The notes beneath the pieces are model-generated. The model was not told where the DNA came from and did no database searches. It saw only the letters and a program-made list of their open reading frames with translations. Positions 1 to 9,011 of a stretch of DNA of 64,000 nt are shown here, in pieces (position 1 is the first letter of the stretch; the number at the start of each line of letters is the position of its first letter). Position numbers and translations under genes: made by a program. Source of the DNA: Bin25 sp026709415 (GTDB lineage: Bacteria > Bacteroidota > Bacteroidia > Flavobacteriales > Flavobacteriaceae); contig OZ241330.1 in NCBI GenBank assembly GCA_965200045.1, positions 992,001 through 1,056,000 on the forward strand, read 5' to 3'.

Positions 1-643
1 CGATGAGTTGTTCACTCGATGGGAATGAAAGAGCCGATTTTGACAAATACAAGTAAGCGGACTTTTCTTGAAATAATAATTTGGTCATTAATGGCATGAT
101 GCCAACTGTGTAAAAAGTATAAAATGGTTTGATAAACCAATTTTTTGGTCTGGAGGTTTCAAGCGTTATCAAATAACCTCCTTTTTTGATCACTCGAAAA
201 ATTTCTGTTAATGCTTTTTCAAGATTTTGAAAGTTTCTCAAACCGAAAGAGACCATCACTATATCAAAAGATTCATTATCAAAATCTAGAGACTCTGCTG
301 ATCCTAATCGCAATTCTATGACATTATTCAAGCCGGCTTGCTTGATTTTTGAAAGCCCAACCTCTAACATTTTTTCAGAAATATCGACGCCGATGATTTT
401 CACATTTGGAATATGACTCACTGAGATAGCAAAATCGGCAGTCCCCGTCGCTAAATCAAGAATTTTTGTTGGAGATTGATTTTCTACCAGTTTAGCCAAT
501 TTTTTCCGCCACTGATCGTACATCCCAAAGGTGATGATTCGATTAAGCCGATCATATTTTTGTGAGATACGATTAAACATATCTTCAACTTGCCGTTGTT
601 TATCTCTGGAATCATCTTCATTGGGAAGTACGGTTTTGTACAT
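1..643 (-). CDS. menG: Demethylmenaquinone methyltransferase UbiE/MenG, 3' end cut by window edge
   Basis: SAM-dependent C-methyltransferase for the last step of menaquinone synthesis. Read on the minus strand from ATG at 643, it gives MYKTVLPNEDDSRDKQ, then DMFNRISQKYDRLNRIITFG, the typical UbiE start motif. The SAM-binding motif ILDLATGTADFAI follows, then GVDISEKML and the conserved MVSFGLRNFQ region. About 214 codons are visible; the family is usually about 240 residues, so only the C-terminus is missing beyond base 1. It starts 35 bases after the rarA stop, so it is probably the last gene of a rlmB-rarA-menG operon. The isochorismate synthase at 52.5 kb belongs to the same pathway. No start closer to rarA was visible in this frame except non-ATG codons. 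Confidence 0.93.
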   Translation of the reverse strand, partial: MYKTVLPNEDDSRDKQRQVEDMFNRISQKYDRLNRIITFGMYDQWRKKLAKLVENQSPTKILDLATGTADFAISVSHIPNVKIIGVDISEKMLEVGLSKIKQAGLNNVIELRLGSAESLDFDNESFDIVMVSFGLRNFQNLEKALTEIFRVIKKGGYLITLETSRPKNWFIKPFYTFYTVGIMPLMTKLLFQEKSAYLYLSKSALSFPSSEQLI

Positions 644-678
644 TGGAATCAGAATAAGGTATTGGGTTTCGCTTGGAC

Positions 679-1956
679 TTAATAACGATAAATTTCATTC
701 CATAATTTTTCTAATCGCCTTCTTAATTTTTCTTCTTGCGGATTATTATTTGGAAAGTAAACCTGGGAATTTTTGATTTTCTCCGGCATATAGTCTTGAA
801 TCACAAATTCATTGGGATAATCATGAGCATATTTATAATTTTTAGCGGCACCCAATGATTTATGGAAAGCCGTTGGAGCATTTCTCAAATGCATTGGAAC
901 AGAAAGGTTTGGATTTTGACGGTGTAATTTTTCAGCATTCTTAATGGCTATGTAGGCCGAATTACTTTTTGCACTAGAGGCCAGATAAATGACACATTGA
1001 CTCAAAATGATTTTGGCTTCAGGTAGTCCGATTTTTTGAACAGCTTCAAATGTAGCATTGGCCAATAATAAGGCATTGGGGTTAGCCAATCCAATATCTT
1101 CCGATGCTAAAATGATCAATCTTCGCGCAATAAAAACAGGGTCTTGTCCTGATTCGATCATCGAAGCCAACCAGTAAAGCGCTGCGTTTGGATCACTTCC
1201 CCTAATGGATTTAATAAAAGCCGATATACGATCATAATAGGCATCTCCTTTTTTATCGAAAACGAAATTTTTTGTTTGAAGCGTTTGTTGAATCAATTCA
1301 TTGGTAACGGTCAATGGTTTGCTTTGATCGCAAGAGATGACCAATAATTCAAATATGGAAAGCATTTTTCGAGCATCTCCACCAGCACTGATCATTAAGG
1401 CATCGGTTTGCTTTAAATGAATATCCCGTTTGTTTAATACTTCATCCCGTTGTATGGCTTGTTCTAAAATAGTTTTTAATTCGGCTTCCGTTAGCGGGTT
1501 TAATATGTAAACTAAACATCGAGATAATAAGGCATTGATGACTTCAAAGCCAGGATTTTCAGTGGTAGCAGAAATCAATGTGATAATACCTGTTTCAACC
1601 CCTTCTAAAAGGGAATCTTGTTGTGATTTAGAAAATCGGTGAATTTCATCAACCAATAATACAGTTCTGTTTTCTATGGATGATTGATTTTTCGATTGAG
1701 CTAAAACTTCTCGTATTTGTTTTACACTGGTATGAATAGCTGATAATTTGACAAATGGTCGGGATTGACGTTTGGCCAAAATTTCTGCCAAAGCCGTTTT
1801 TCCTGAACCCGGTGGCCCCCAAAAAATCATCGATCTCAAACTTTGACCATCTAAAAAACAATGGAGACTTCCCTTTGGCCCAACCAAATGCTTTTGACCT
1901 ACAAATTGATTAATTGTTTGGGGTCTGACTCTTTGCGCAAGTGGTATCGTATTCAT
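679..1956 (-). CDS. rarA: Replication-associated recombination protein RarA (MgsA), AAA+ ATPase
   Basis: AAA+ ATPase of the RarA/MgsA/WRNIP1 family, which acts at stalled replication forks. The 425 residues match the usual family length. Seen: the N-terminal PLAQRVRPQTINQFVGQKHLVGP motif region, Walker A GPPGSGKT near residue 48, Walker B LLVDEIHRFSKSQQD near residue 100, sensor 1 ISATTENP, and the C-terminal tetramerisation region with LRNAPT and the KYAHDYPN motif. The ATG at 1956 gives a normal N-terminus. It lies 15 bases downstream of the rlmB stop and 35 bases upstream of menG, all on the minus strand, which indicates cotranscription. Confidence 0.96.
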   Translation of the reverse strand: MNTIPLAQRVRPQTINQFVGQKHLVGPKGSLHCFLDGQSLRSMIFWGPPGSGKTALAEILAKRQSRPFVKLSAIHTSVKQIREVLAQSKNQSSIENRTVLLVDEIHRFSKSQQDSLLEGVETGIITLISATTENPGFEVINALLSRCLVYILNPLTEAELKTILEQAIQRDEVLNKRDIHLKQTDALMISAGGDARKMLSIFELLVISCDQSKPLTVTNELIQQTLQTKNFVFDKKGDAYYDRISAFIKSIRGSDPNAALYWLASMIESGQDPVFIARRLIILASEDIGLANPNALLLANATFEAVQKIGLPEAKIILSQCVIYLASSAKSNSAYIAIKNAEKLHRQNPNLSVPMHLRNAPTAFHKSLGAAKNYKYAHDYPNEFVIQDYMPEKIKNSQVYFPNNNPQEEKLRRRLEKLWNEIYRY

Positions 1957-1971
1957 GAAATAGAAAGAGGG

Positions 1972-2706
1972 TTAACCCAGTGGATGTTGATTGATATGGT
2001 AAAGCGTAATACCACAAGCGATTGAAACATTCAGAGAACTCATCTGTTTGGCCATGGGGAGATGAACAAGATGAGTAACCAATTGTTTCACCCCTTTAGA
2101 AATCCCTTTGTGTTCATCACCGGCCACTATAGCCAGCGGTTTTTTAAAAGAAGTTTCAAAAATAGAATGTGGACTTTTTTCATCCAATCCAATGATTGGA
2201 ATCTTTCGATCAATTAATTGATAGAGGACATCTTTTAAATGATTCACTCTGACAATGGGAATTTTAAAAATGCCGCCTGAAGAAGTTGAAATAACATCCG
2301 AAGTTATACCAACAGAATGATGGTTACTGATGATAATGGCTGAAATAGAAGTGGCCACAGCAGTTCGTACGATGGCTCCAAAATTTCGGATATTAGTAAC
2401 GCCGTCCAGCATAAGAAAAACAAAATCCAATCGTTCATGGAGAAGTTGGGCTAATAGTTTTTCAAAAGAAACATATTGAATGGGACTACCCAAGGCGACT
2501 ATTTTGGTTTTCGAATGGGTGGATAGTTTGAATAACCTTTGTTTTGGAACGTATTGTATCGGGATTTGACTTTTTCGAGCTCTTTGTAATAATGAAGAGA
2601 GATGCCAATGATGGTAATCTTTTGAAACCCAAATTTTTTCAATGGAGTGATTTGATTCGAGGGCTTCTGAAATCGCATTGATACCATGAATATATAACCG
2701 TTCCAC
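1972..2706 (-). CDS. rlmB: 23S rRNA 2'-O-methyltransferase, TrmH/SpoU family (RlmB-like)
   Basis: SPOUT-class RNA 2'-O-ribose methyltransferase. The three SpoU motifs are visible: motif 1 TNIRNFGAIVRTA, motif 2 AIVAGDEHKGIS, and motif 3 LPMAKQMSSLNVSIACGITLY. The N-terminal substrate-binding domain starts RLYIHGINAISEAL, the usual RlmB opening. I prefer the GTG at 2706 (V-ERLYIHG), because the family starts just before this motif. A TTG at 2739 would add eleven residues unlike the family. The exact rRNA position modified cannot be read from the sequence. A possible promoter lies at 2923-2956, which would leave a leader of about 200 bases. Confidence 0.9.
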   Translation of the reverse strand: MERLYIHGINAISEALESNHSIEKIWVSKDYHHWHLSSLLQRARKSQIPIQYVPKQRLFKLSTHSKTKIVALGSPIQYVSFEKLLAQLLHERLDFVFLMLDGVTNIRNFGAIVRTAVATSISAIIISNHHSVGITSDVISTSSGGIFKIPIVRVNHLKDVLYQLIDRKIPIIGLDEKSPHSIFETSFKKPLAIVAGDEHKGISKGVKQLVTHLVHLPMAKQMSSLNVSIACGITLYHINQHPLG

Positions 2707-2882
2707 AACTTCAAAAATAAAGGTTTGACCTACTTCCAAAGCCTAGAAGAATTCGAGTTGTTGAGATAACGGATATTTCAACTGCTCCACGAAGGATATT
2801 TTTAAATACGATGGATTAATCAATTCCAGAATGGCCAGCAGAAATTCAAATAATTCCCTATCGAAATGATGTGATAAAAAGA

Positions 2883-2915
2883 TTAGCCTTTTTAATCTAA
2901 AAACGATTACATTTG
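2883..2915 (+). promoter_or_regulatory. Predicted promoter of the ribosomal operon (rpsL)
   Basis: TACATTTG at 2908-2915 is a perfect match to the Bacteroidota -7 element TAnnTTTG. A weak -33 element (TTAG, 2883-2886) lies upstream at suitable spacing. Transcription would start near 2922, about 28 bases before the rpsL ATG. This is the only good promoter match ahead of the long ribosomal block. Confidence 0.55.
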
Positions 2916-2922
2916 CACCCCT

Positions 2923-2956
2923 CAAAAATAAGGGGGCGAATTACAGTTTATGCCAA
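2923..2956 (-). promoter_or_regulatory. Predicted divergent promoter for rlmB-rarA-menG
   Basis: On the minus strand TATTTTTG (2930 down to 2923) fits TAnnTTTG exactly, and TTGG (2956 to 2953) stands about 26 bases upstream as a -33 element. It would overlap the rpsL promoter and the first rpsL codons, so the two divergent operons could interfere with each other. Predicted from pattern only. Confidence 0.4.
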
Positions 2957-3324
2957 CGATTGCGCAGTTAGTTAGAAAAGGGAGAACCTCGATTGCCAAA
3001 AAGAGTAAAGCGGCTGCTTTGGATTCTTGTCCACAACGTAGAGGGGTTTGTACGAGAGTATATACAACAACGCCTAAAAAGCCCAATTCGGCCATGCGTA
3101 AAGTGGCCCGTGTTCGTCTGACCAACGGTAAAGAAGTCAATGCTTACATTCCTGGTGAAGGACACAATCTTCAGGAACATTCCATTGTACTGGTCAGAGG
3201 GGGTAGAGTCAAAGATCTTCCCGGTGTCAGATATCATATTGTAAGAGGCGCCCTGGACACCGCTGGTGTGGAAGGAAGACTTCAACGTCGATCCAAATAT
3301 GGCACCAAAAGACCCAAGAAATAA
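2950..3324 (+). CDS. rpsL: 30S ribosomal protein S12
   Basis: First gene of the ribosomal block. The 124 residues match the family. Seen: MPTIAQLVRKGR, TPKKPNSAMRKVARVRL around residue 42, and GGRVKDLPGVRYHIVRG around residue 87. S12 shapes the decoding centre. The lysines and proline at which streptomycin resistance usually arises carry the wild-type residues. Followed by rpsG after 28 bases. Confidence 0.98.
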   Translation: MPTIAQLVRKGRTSIAKKSKAAALDSCPQRRGVCTRVYTTTPKKPNSAMRKVARVRLTNGKEVNAYIPGEGHNLQEHSIVLVRGGRVKDLPGVRYHIVRGALDTAGVEGRLQRRSKYGTKRPKK

Positions 3325-3352
3325 TAAAGCCCCATCAGTTAGACCCTTTTAA

Positions 3353-3829
3353 ATGAGAAAAAGAAGAGCCAAAAAACGAAAATTAGCCCCTGATCCAAGG
3401 TTCAATGATCAGTTGGTGACTCGTTTTGTGAATAATTTGATGCATGATGGAAAAAAGTCCGTGGCTTTGTCTTTGTTTTATGATGCCTTGGATATTGTGG
3501 AAGAAAGAAAAGAAGACCAGGAAAAATCCGGACTTCAAATTTGGAAAGAGGCCCTTTCTAATGTAATGCCTTATGTGGAAGTTCGAAGTCGAAGAATTGG
3601 AGGAGCCACCTTTCAAATTCCGATGCAAATACGACCCGAAAGAAAGGTGTCGCTAGCTATCAAATGGTTAATCACCCATGCACGAGCTCGCAATGAAAAA
3701 TCCATGGCTTTGAAGTTAGCCAACGAGATATTGGCCGCGGCCAAAGAAGAAGGAAATGCCGTTAAGAAGAGAGTCGATACGCATAAAATGGCTGAAGCCA
3801 ATCGAGCCTTTTCACATTTTAGGTTTTAA
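3353..3829 (+). CDS. rpsG: 30S ribosomal protein S7
   Basis: 158 residues, starting MRKRRAKKRKLAPDPRFND. The YVEVRSRRIGGATFQIPMQI segment and the AIKWLITHARAR segment are diagnostic of S7, which nucleates the 30S head on 16S rRNA and forms part of the E site. The order rpsL-rpsG-fusA is the classic str operon. fusA starts 38 bases later. Confidence 0.98.
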   Translation: MRKRRAKKRKLAPDPRFNDQLVTRFVNNLMHDGKKSVALSLFYDALDIVEERKEDQEKSGLQIWKEALSNVMPYVEVRSRRIGGATFQIPMQIRPERKVSLAIKWLITHARARNEKSMALKLANEILAAAKEEGNAVKKRVDTHKMAEANRAFSHFRF

Positions 3830-3867
3830 TGCATTACTATAAGCAATACGGTTAAGATATCATTTGG

Positions 3868-6009
3868 ATGATGGGAAAGGATAGAGATTTAAAGTTAACT
3901 AGAAATATCGGTATAACAGCCCATATTGATGCTGGAAAAACCACGACCACCGAGCGTATTTTATTTTATACTGGTATGAGCCATAAAATAGGTGAAGTAC
4001 ATGATGGTGCCGCCATTATGGATTGGATGGCTCAAGAACAAGAAAGAGGCATCACCATTACTTCTGCCGCGACCACATGCGACTGGCATTTTCCTACCAA
4101 ACAAGGTCAATTACTACCCGATTCAAAAAAATTTCATCTCAATATCATCGATACCCCGGGACATGTTGATTTTACGGTGGAAGTCAATAGATCCTTGAGA
4201 GTGCTCGATGGTTTGGTGTTTTTGTTTTCCGCTGTCGATGGGGTAGAGCCTCAATCCGAAACCAATTGGCGTTTGGCCGATAACTACAAGGTCCCGCGAA
4301 TTGGCTTTGTCAATAAAATGGATAGACAAGGGGCCAATTTCTTGGGAGTTTGCCATCAAGTCAAAACCATGCTTAAATCCAATGCCGTTCCAGTGGTATT
4401 GAATATTGGTGAAGAAGAGGACTTTAGAGGCATTGTGGATTTAGTGACCAACCGCGCCATCATTTGGCATGATGAAAACTATGGTTCAACATACGATGTG
4501 GTGGAGGTTCCAGATGCGATGAAACAAGAAGTTGAGGAATATCGTGCCCAATTGATTGAAGCGGTTGCGGATTATGATGATGAGATTTTGGAAAAGTTTT
4601 TCGATAATCCGGATTCGATTACGCCTCAAGAAATTCATACAGCCTTGAGAGCAGCCACCCAAGATATGAGCATTATACCCATGGTCTGTGGTTCGGCTTT
4701 TAAAAATAAAGGAGTTCAGTTTTTATTGGATGCCGTTTGCCAGTACTTGCCGTCTCCGGAGGATAAAAAGGCCATTGAAGGGGTTAACCCCGATGATGGT
4801 CGAACCGCCTTAAGAGGCCCGAGGGTTGAAGAACCTTTTTCTGCGCTGGCATTTAAAATCGCCACCGATCCCTTTGTGGGAAGATTAGCTTTCTTTAGAG
4901 TGTATTCTGGAAAGTTAGATGCCGGTTCTTTTGTGTTGAACAATCGAACAGGTAAAAAAGAACGAATATCGAGGATATACCAGATGCATTCCAATAAACA
5001 GAACGCTATCGACACCATTCGAGCGGGGGATATCGGTGCAGCCGTTGGGTTTAAAGACATTAAAACGGGAGACACGTTATCATCAGAAAAATCCCCCATT
5101 GTTTTAGAAAGCATGGATTTCCCAGATCCGGTTATCGGTATTTCAGTCGAACCCAAAACCAAAGCGGACATCGATCGTTTGGGGATTGCGTTGGGAAAAT
5201 TAGTGGAAGAAGATCCGACGTTCCAAGTTCGAACAGATCCAGCTTCAGGTCAAACCATTATTTCAGGAATGGGAGAATTGCATTTGGATATCATTGTAGA
5301 TAGACTCAAAAGAGAATTTAAAGTCGATGTTAATCAAGGGCGCCCTCGAGTGGAATACAAAGAGGCCCTAACAGCGACGGCTCCACATCGAGAAGTCTAC
5401 AAAAAACAGACGGGAGGTCGTGGAAAATTCGCTGATATCATTTTTGAAATTGGTCCGACAGAAGAAAATGAAACAGGTTTGGAATTCATCAATAATGTCA
5501 AGGGTGGAAATATTCCTAAGGAATTTATTCCATCGGTTGAGAAAGGATTTAAAGAGGCCATGAAAAATGGTCCTTTGGCCGGCTTTGAAATCGATTCCAT
5601 GCGGATTGTGCTTAATGATGGTTCATTTCATGCTGTGGATTCGGACTCTCTCTCGTTTGAGCTTTGTGCCAAGCTTGGATTTAGAAACGCGGCACAATTG
5701 GCCAAATCAGTGATCATGGAACCCATTATGAAACTAGAAGTGTTGACCCCTGAAGAAAGTATGGGCGACATTGTTGGAGATTTGAATCGACGCCGAGGTC
5801 AAGTGAGTTCAATGGACGATAGGGCAGGATCTAAAGTGATTAAAGTCCAAGTGCCACTGGCTGAAATGTTTGGCTATGTAACCACTTTGAGAACCTTGTC
5901 ATCAGGCCGAGCCACTTCGACCATGGAATTTTCTCATTATTCGGAATTACCACCAAGCATTGTTGAAAAGGTGATTGAAGAAGTGAAAGGAAAAGTTTTA
6001 GTTGTTTAA
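3868..6009 (+). CDS. fusA: Elongation factor G
   Basis: Translocation GTPase, 713 residues. The G domain shows G1 AHIDAGKTTTTE, the switch region RGITITSAATT, G3 DTPGHVDF and G4 NKMDRQGA. Domain II (VGRLAFFRVYSGKLDAGS), the GMGELHLDIIVDRL motif of domain III, and domain IV/V (PIMKLEVLTPEESMGDIVGDLNRRRG) follow. Two ATGs are adjacent (3868 and 3871) and either could be used. It ends two bases before rpsJ, joining str and S10 operons into one block. Confidence 0.98.
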   Translation: MMGKDRDLKLTRNIGITAHIDAGKTTTTERILFYTGMSHKIGEVHDGAAIMDWMAQEQERGITITSAATTCDWHFPTKQGQLLPDSKKFHLNIIDTPGHVDFTVEVNRSLRVLDGLVFLFSAVDGVEPQSETNWRLADNYKVPRIGFVNKMDRQGANFLGVCHQVKTMLKSNAVPVVLNIGEEEDFRGIVDLVTNRAIIWHDENYGSTYDVVEVPDAMKQEVEEYRAQLIEAVADYDDEILEKFFDNPDSITPQEIHTALRAATQDMSIIPMVCGSAFKNKGVQFLLDAVCQYLPSPEDKKAIEGVNPDDGRTALRGPRVEEPFSALAFKIATDPFVGRLAFFRVYSGKLDAGSFVLNNRTGKKERISRIYQMHSNKQNAIDTIRAGDIGAAVGFKDIKTGDTLSSEKSPIVLESMDFPDPVIGISVEPKTKADIDRLGIALGKLVEEDPTFQVRTDPASGQTIISGMGELHLDIIVDRLKREFKVDVNQGRPRVEYKEALTATAPHREVYKKQTGGRGKFADIIFEIGPTEENETGLEFINNVKGGNIPKEFIPSVEKGFKEAMKNGPLAGFEIDSMRIVLNDGSFHAVDSDSLSFELCAKLGFRNAAQLAKSVIMEPIMKLEVLTPEESMGDIVGDLNRRRGQVSSMDDRAGSKVIKVQVPLAEMFGYVTTLRTLSSGRATSTMEFSHYSELPPSIVEKVIEEVKGKVLVV

Positions 6010-6011
6010 TT

Positions 6012-6317
6012 ATGAGTCAAAGAATACGAATCAAGTTAAAATCTTATGATTATTCATTGGTCGATAAATCTGCTGATAAAATTGTCAAATCGGTCAAGAC
6101 GACCGGAGCCGTCGTTACAGGCCCCATCCCATTGCCAACGCACAAGAGAATATTTACTGTGCTTCGTTCGCCTCATGTCAATAAAAAATCAAGAGAACAG
6201 TTTAAACTTTGTTCGTATAAGCGATTGATGGACATCTACAGTTCTTCATCCAAGACAATTGATGCTTTGATGAAGTTAGAACTACCGAGTGGTGTCGAAG
6301 TAGAAATAAAAGTATAG
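6012..6317 (+). CDS. rpsJ: 30S ribosomal protein S10
   Basis: 101 residues, MSQRIRIKLKSYDYSLVDKS, with the TGPIPLPTHK loop typical of S10 and the NusE transcription antitermination factor. It lies two bases after fusA and 30 before rplC, and opens the S10 cluster. Confidence 0.98.
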   Translation: MSQRIRIKLKSYDYSLVDKSADKIVKSVKTTGAVVTGPIPLPTHKRIFTVLRSPHVNKKSREQFKLCSYKRLMDIYSSSSKTIDALMKLELPSGVEVEIKV

Positions 6318-6347
6318 GATAAATTCAATATAGGCGACTTTATAAGC

Positions 6348-6965
6348 ATGTCTGGACTCATAGGAAAAAAAATAGGGATGACTAGCATTTTCAATGCACA
6401 AGGTAAAAACGTTCCTTGTACTATTTTGCAAATGGGTCCTTGCGTGGTGACCCAAATCAAGACTCAAGAAACGGATGGTTATCATGCCTTACAACTGGGC
6501 TTTGAAGATTTGAATGAAAAAAAAATCACCAAGTCTATCAAAGGCCACTTTTCAAAATCCAAAACGAATCCGAAAAGAAAATTGGTGGAGTTTAAAAATT
6601 TTCCAACCACACATCAACTTGGAGATCAAATAACCGTTACCCATTTTGAAGAAGGTGAATTTGTGGATGTATCCGCAAAATCAAAAGGGAAAGGGTTTCA
6701 AGGAGTCGTCAAAAGACACGGATTTGCTGGGGTAGGAGATGCTTCTCATGGGCAACATAATCGGAAGAGGGCCCCAGGATCTATCGGTGCCGCATCCGAT
6801 CCCTCTCGGGTCTTTAAAGGCATGAAAATGGCGGGTCAAACTGGAAATCGAAAAGTCAAAGTGTTGAATTTAAAAGTGCTTAAAATTTTGCCTGAAAAGA
6901 ACTTGATGGTACTCAAAGGAGCCGTCCCCGGACACAATAACACTTTCGTTACGGTTAGAAAATAA
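6348..6965 (+). CDS. rplC: 50S ribosomal protein L3
   Basis: 205 residues. Seen: MSGLIGKKIGMTSIF at the start and the core GFQGVVKRHGFAGVGDASHGQ, followed by PGSIGAASDPSRVFKGMKMAG, the loop that reaches the peptidyl-transferase centre. Its stop codon overlaps the rplD start by one base, which implies translational coupling. Confidence 0.98.
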   Translation: MSGLIGKKIGMTSIFNAQGKNVPCTILQMGPCVVTQIKTQETDGYHALQLGFEDLNEKKITKSIKGHFSKSKTNPKRKLVEFKNFPTTHQLGDQITVTHFEEGEFVDVSAKSKGKGFQGVVKRHGFAGVGDASHGQHNRKRAPGSIGAASDPSRVFKGMKMAGQTGNRKVKVLNLKVLKILPEKNLMVLKGAVPGHNNTFVTVRK

Positions 6966-7594
6966 TGACACTCAAGGTCTTAACACAAGAAGGGAAAGAA
7001 ACCCAAAACACCGTTCGATTAAATAAATCGGTATTTGGTATAGAACCCAACCAACATGCTATTTACTTAGATGTCAAAGCGATTCTAGCCAATAAGCGGA
7101 GTGGAACACACCAAACCAAAGAGCGTGGCGAAATCGTTGGGAGCACTCGAAAATTAAGAAGACAAAAAGGAACAGGGGCGGCTCGTGTTGGCAGTATTAA
7201 AAACCCCATTTTTAGAAAAGGAGGTCGCACTTTCGGTCCTAAACCTCGATCTTACGAACAAAAAGTCAATAAGCAACTTAAAAAGTTAGCTCGTAAATCG
7301 GCATTGTCTCAAAAAGTTAAAAACAAAGAACTCAAAGTGGTTGATAAGTTTGAATTGAAACAACCTAAAACCAAAGAGTTGACTCAAAGTTTACATGATT
7401 TGGGAATAGACCAAACAAAAACATTGGTGGTCTTGTCTCAACAAAATAAAAATGTGTATTTGGCTTCAAGGAATTTACAAAAAGCCAAAGTGGTTGTCAA
7501 TACCGAATTGAATACCTATGATATCAGTGATGCAAAATGCATTGTTCTAGAACAACAAGCCATTAAACAAATTGAATCAGCTTTAAAATCATGA
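6965..7594 (+). CDS. rplD: 50S ribosomal protein L4
   Basis: 209 residues, with the conserved loop GSTRKLRRQKGTGAARVGS that lines the exit tunnel, followed by FRKGGRTFGPKPR. Overlaps rplC by one base and rplW by four (ATGA). Confidence 0.97.
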   Translation: MTLKVLTQEGKETQNTVRLNKSVFGIEPNQHAIYLDVKAILANKRSGTHQTKERGEIVGSTRKLRRQKGTGAARVGSIKNPIFRKGGRTFGPKPRSYEQKVNKQLKKLARKSALSQKVKNKELKVVDKFELKQPKTKELTQSLHDLGIDQTKTLVVLSQQNKNVYLASRNLQKAKVVVNTELNTYDISDAKCIVLEQQAIKQIESALKS

Positions 7595-7881
7595 ATGTAT
7601 TGATAGAACCCATTGTGACTGAAAAAGCATCGGATGCTAGCGAACTAAAAAACTGTTATTCTTTTTTTGTACATCCTAAAGCCAATAAAATTCAGATCAA
7701 GAAAGCCGTTGAAGATTATTATGATGTTCGAGTTGATAAAGTGCGCACCATGATTTATGGTGCCAAGCGCTTTACGAAGTTCACAAAAACGGGCGTTCAA
7801 AGAGGAAAAACTAATTACACCAAAAAAGCCATGATACAACTTGTGGAAGGCGACCAAATTGATTTATATACCAGCATTTAA
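7591..7881 (+). CDS. rplW: 50S ribosomal protein L23
   Basis: 96 residues, MNVLIEPIVTEKASDASE with the L23 core FFVHPKANKIQIKKAVEDYY. L23 sits at the tunnel exit and docks trigger factor and SRP. It overlaps the end of rplD by ATGA; an alternative ATG four bases later (7595) would be out of frame. Confidence 0.96.
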   Translation: MNVLIEPIVTEKASDASELKNCYSFFVHPKANKIQIKKAVEDYYDVRVDKVRTMIYGAKRFTKFTKTGVQRGKTNYTKKAMIQLVEGDQIDLYTSI

Positions 7882-7893
7882 TAATGATTAGAG

Positions 7894-8718
7894 ATGCCAG
7901 TTAGAAAATTGAAACCCATCACAGCCGCCCAACGATTTCGGATTGTCAATGGCTTTGATGCCATCACAACCGATCAGCCGGAAAAGAGTTTATTGGTTCC
8001 CAATAAACGAAGTGGCGGTCGTAATAATGTTGGTCGAATGACGGTTCGTTATAGGGGAGGCGGACATAAACGGAAATACCGAATCATTGATTTTAAACGA
8101 GATAAATTCAATCTTAAAGCAACGGTTCAATCCATTGAATACGATCCCAACCGAAGTGCATTTATTGCACTCGTCAAATACAACGATGGTGAAAAGCGTT
8201 ATGTCATCGCTCAAAACGGTTTGAAAGTCCAACAAAAAATTGAATCTGGAAAATCAGTTCCCCCCAATATAGGGAATGCCATGCAGTTGGCTAATATTCC
8301 ACTAGGTACCGTGATTTGTTGTATCGAATTAAAACCAGGCCAAGGCGCTGTGATAGCTCGAAGTGCCGGCTCTTTTGCCCAGTTGGTTGCTCGCGATGGA
8401 AAATATGCCACTATCAAGTTACCGTCTAACGAAATCCGATTATTATTGGCCAATTGTATGGCCACCATTGGTGTGGTTTCGAATTCTGACCATCAATTGC
8501 AAATTTCTGGAAAAGCTGGACGATCCAGATGGCTAGGACGAAGACCTCGGACCAGAGGTGTGGCCATGAATCCAGTGGATCATCCCATGGGTGGTGGTGA
8601 AGGAAAAGCTTCGGGGGGTCATCCCAGATCTCGAAACGGTATTCCTGCGAAGGGATTCCGGACTCGAAATAAAAAGAAAAAGTCCAATAAATTCATTATT
8701 GAACGTCGAAGAAAATAA
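7894..8718 (+). CDS. rplB: 50S ribosomal protein L2
   Basis: 274 residues. Seen: NNVGRMTVRYRGGGHKRKYR near the N-terminus and the strongly conserved NPVDHPMGGGEGKASGGHP near the C-terminus, which contains the histidine linked to peptidyl-transferase function. rpsS begins six bases later. Confidence 0.98.
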   Translation: MPVRKLKPITAAQRFRIVNGFDAITTDQPEKSLLVPNKRSGGRNNVGRMTVRYRGGGHKRKYRIIDFKRDKFNLKATVQSIEYDPNRSAFIALVKYNDGEKRYVIAQNGLKVQQKIESGKSVPPNIGNAMQLANIPLGTVICCIELKPGQGAVIARSAGSFAQLVARDGKYATIKLPSNEIRLLLANCMATIGVVSNSDHQLQISGKAGRSRWLGRRPRTRGVAMNPVDHPMGGGEGKASGGHPRSRNGIPAKGFRTRNKKKKSNKFIIERRRK

Positions 8719-8724
8719 TGCATT

Positions 8725-9000
8725 ATGCCTAGATCAATAAAAAAAGGTCCTTTTGTACATCATTCTTTAGAAAAAAAACTAAAGAAAAATATCGCCGAAG
8801 GCCGTCGGGAAGTCATTAAAACCTGGTCTCGAGCTTCGTTGATTACACCGGATTTTGTCGGGCAAACCATTGGAGTCCATAATGGACGAAAACATATTCC
8901 TGTTTATATAACAGAATTCATGGTAGGACATAAACTGGGTGAATTTGCCCATACGAGAAATTTTAGAGGACATATCAAAGGAAATAAAGGTAAAAAGTAA
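8725..9000 (+). CDS. rpsS: 30S ribosomal protein S19
   Basis: 91 residues, MPRSIKKGPFVHHSLEKKL and the C-terminal GHKLGEFAHTRNFRGHIKG. Both are diagnostic of S19, which binds S13 in the 30S head. Confidence 0.98.
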   Translation: MPRSIKKGPFVHHSLEKKLKKNIAEGRREVIKTWSRASLITPDFVGQTIGVHNGRKHIPVYITEFMVGHKLGEFAHTRNFRGHIKGNKGKK

Positions 9001-9011
9001 GGCTTTAAATC

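Noticed and set aside
2743..2925. Open frame of 60 codons on the minus strand between rlmB and rpsL
   Set aside because: Its ATG at 2925 lies upstream of the predicted transcript start, its sequence matches nothing known to me, and it may just be the rlmB leader. I could not support it as a gene.
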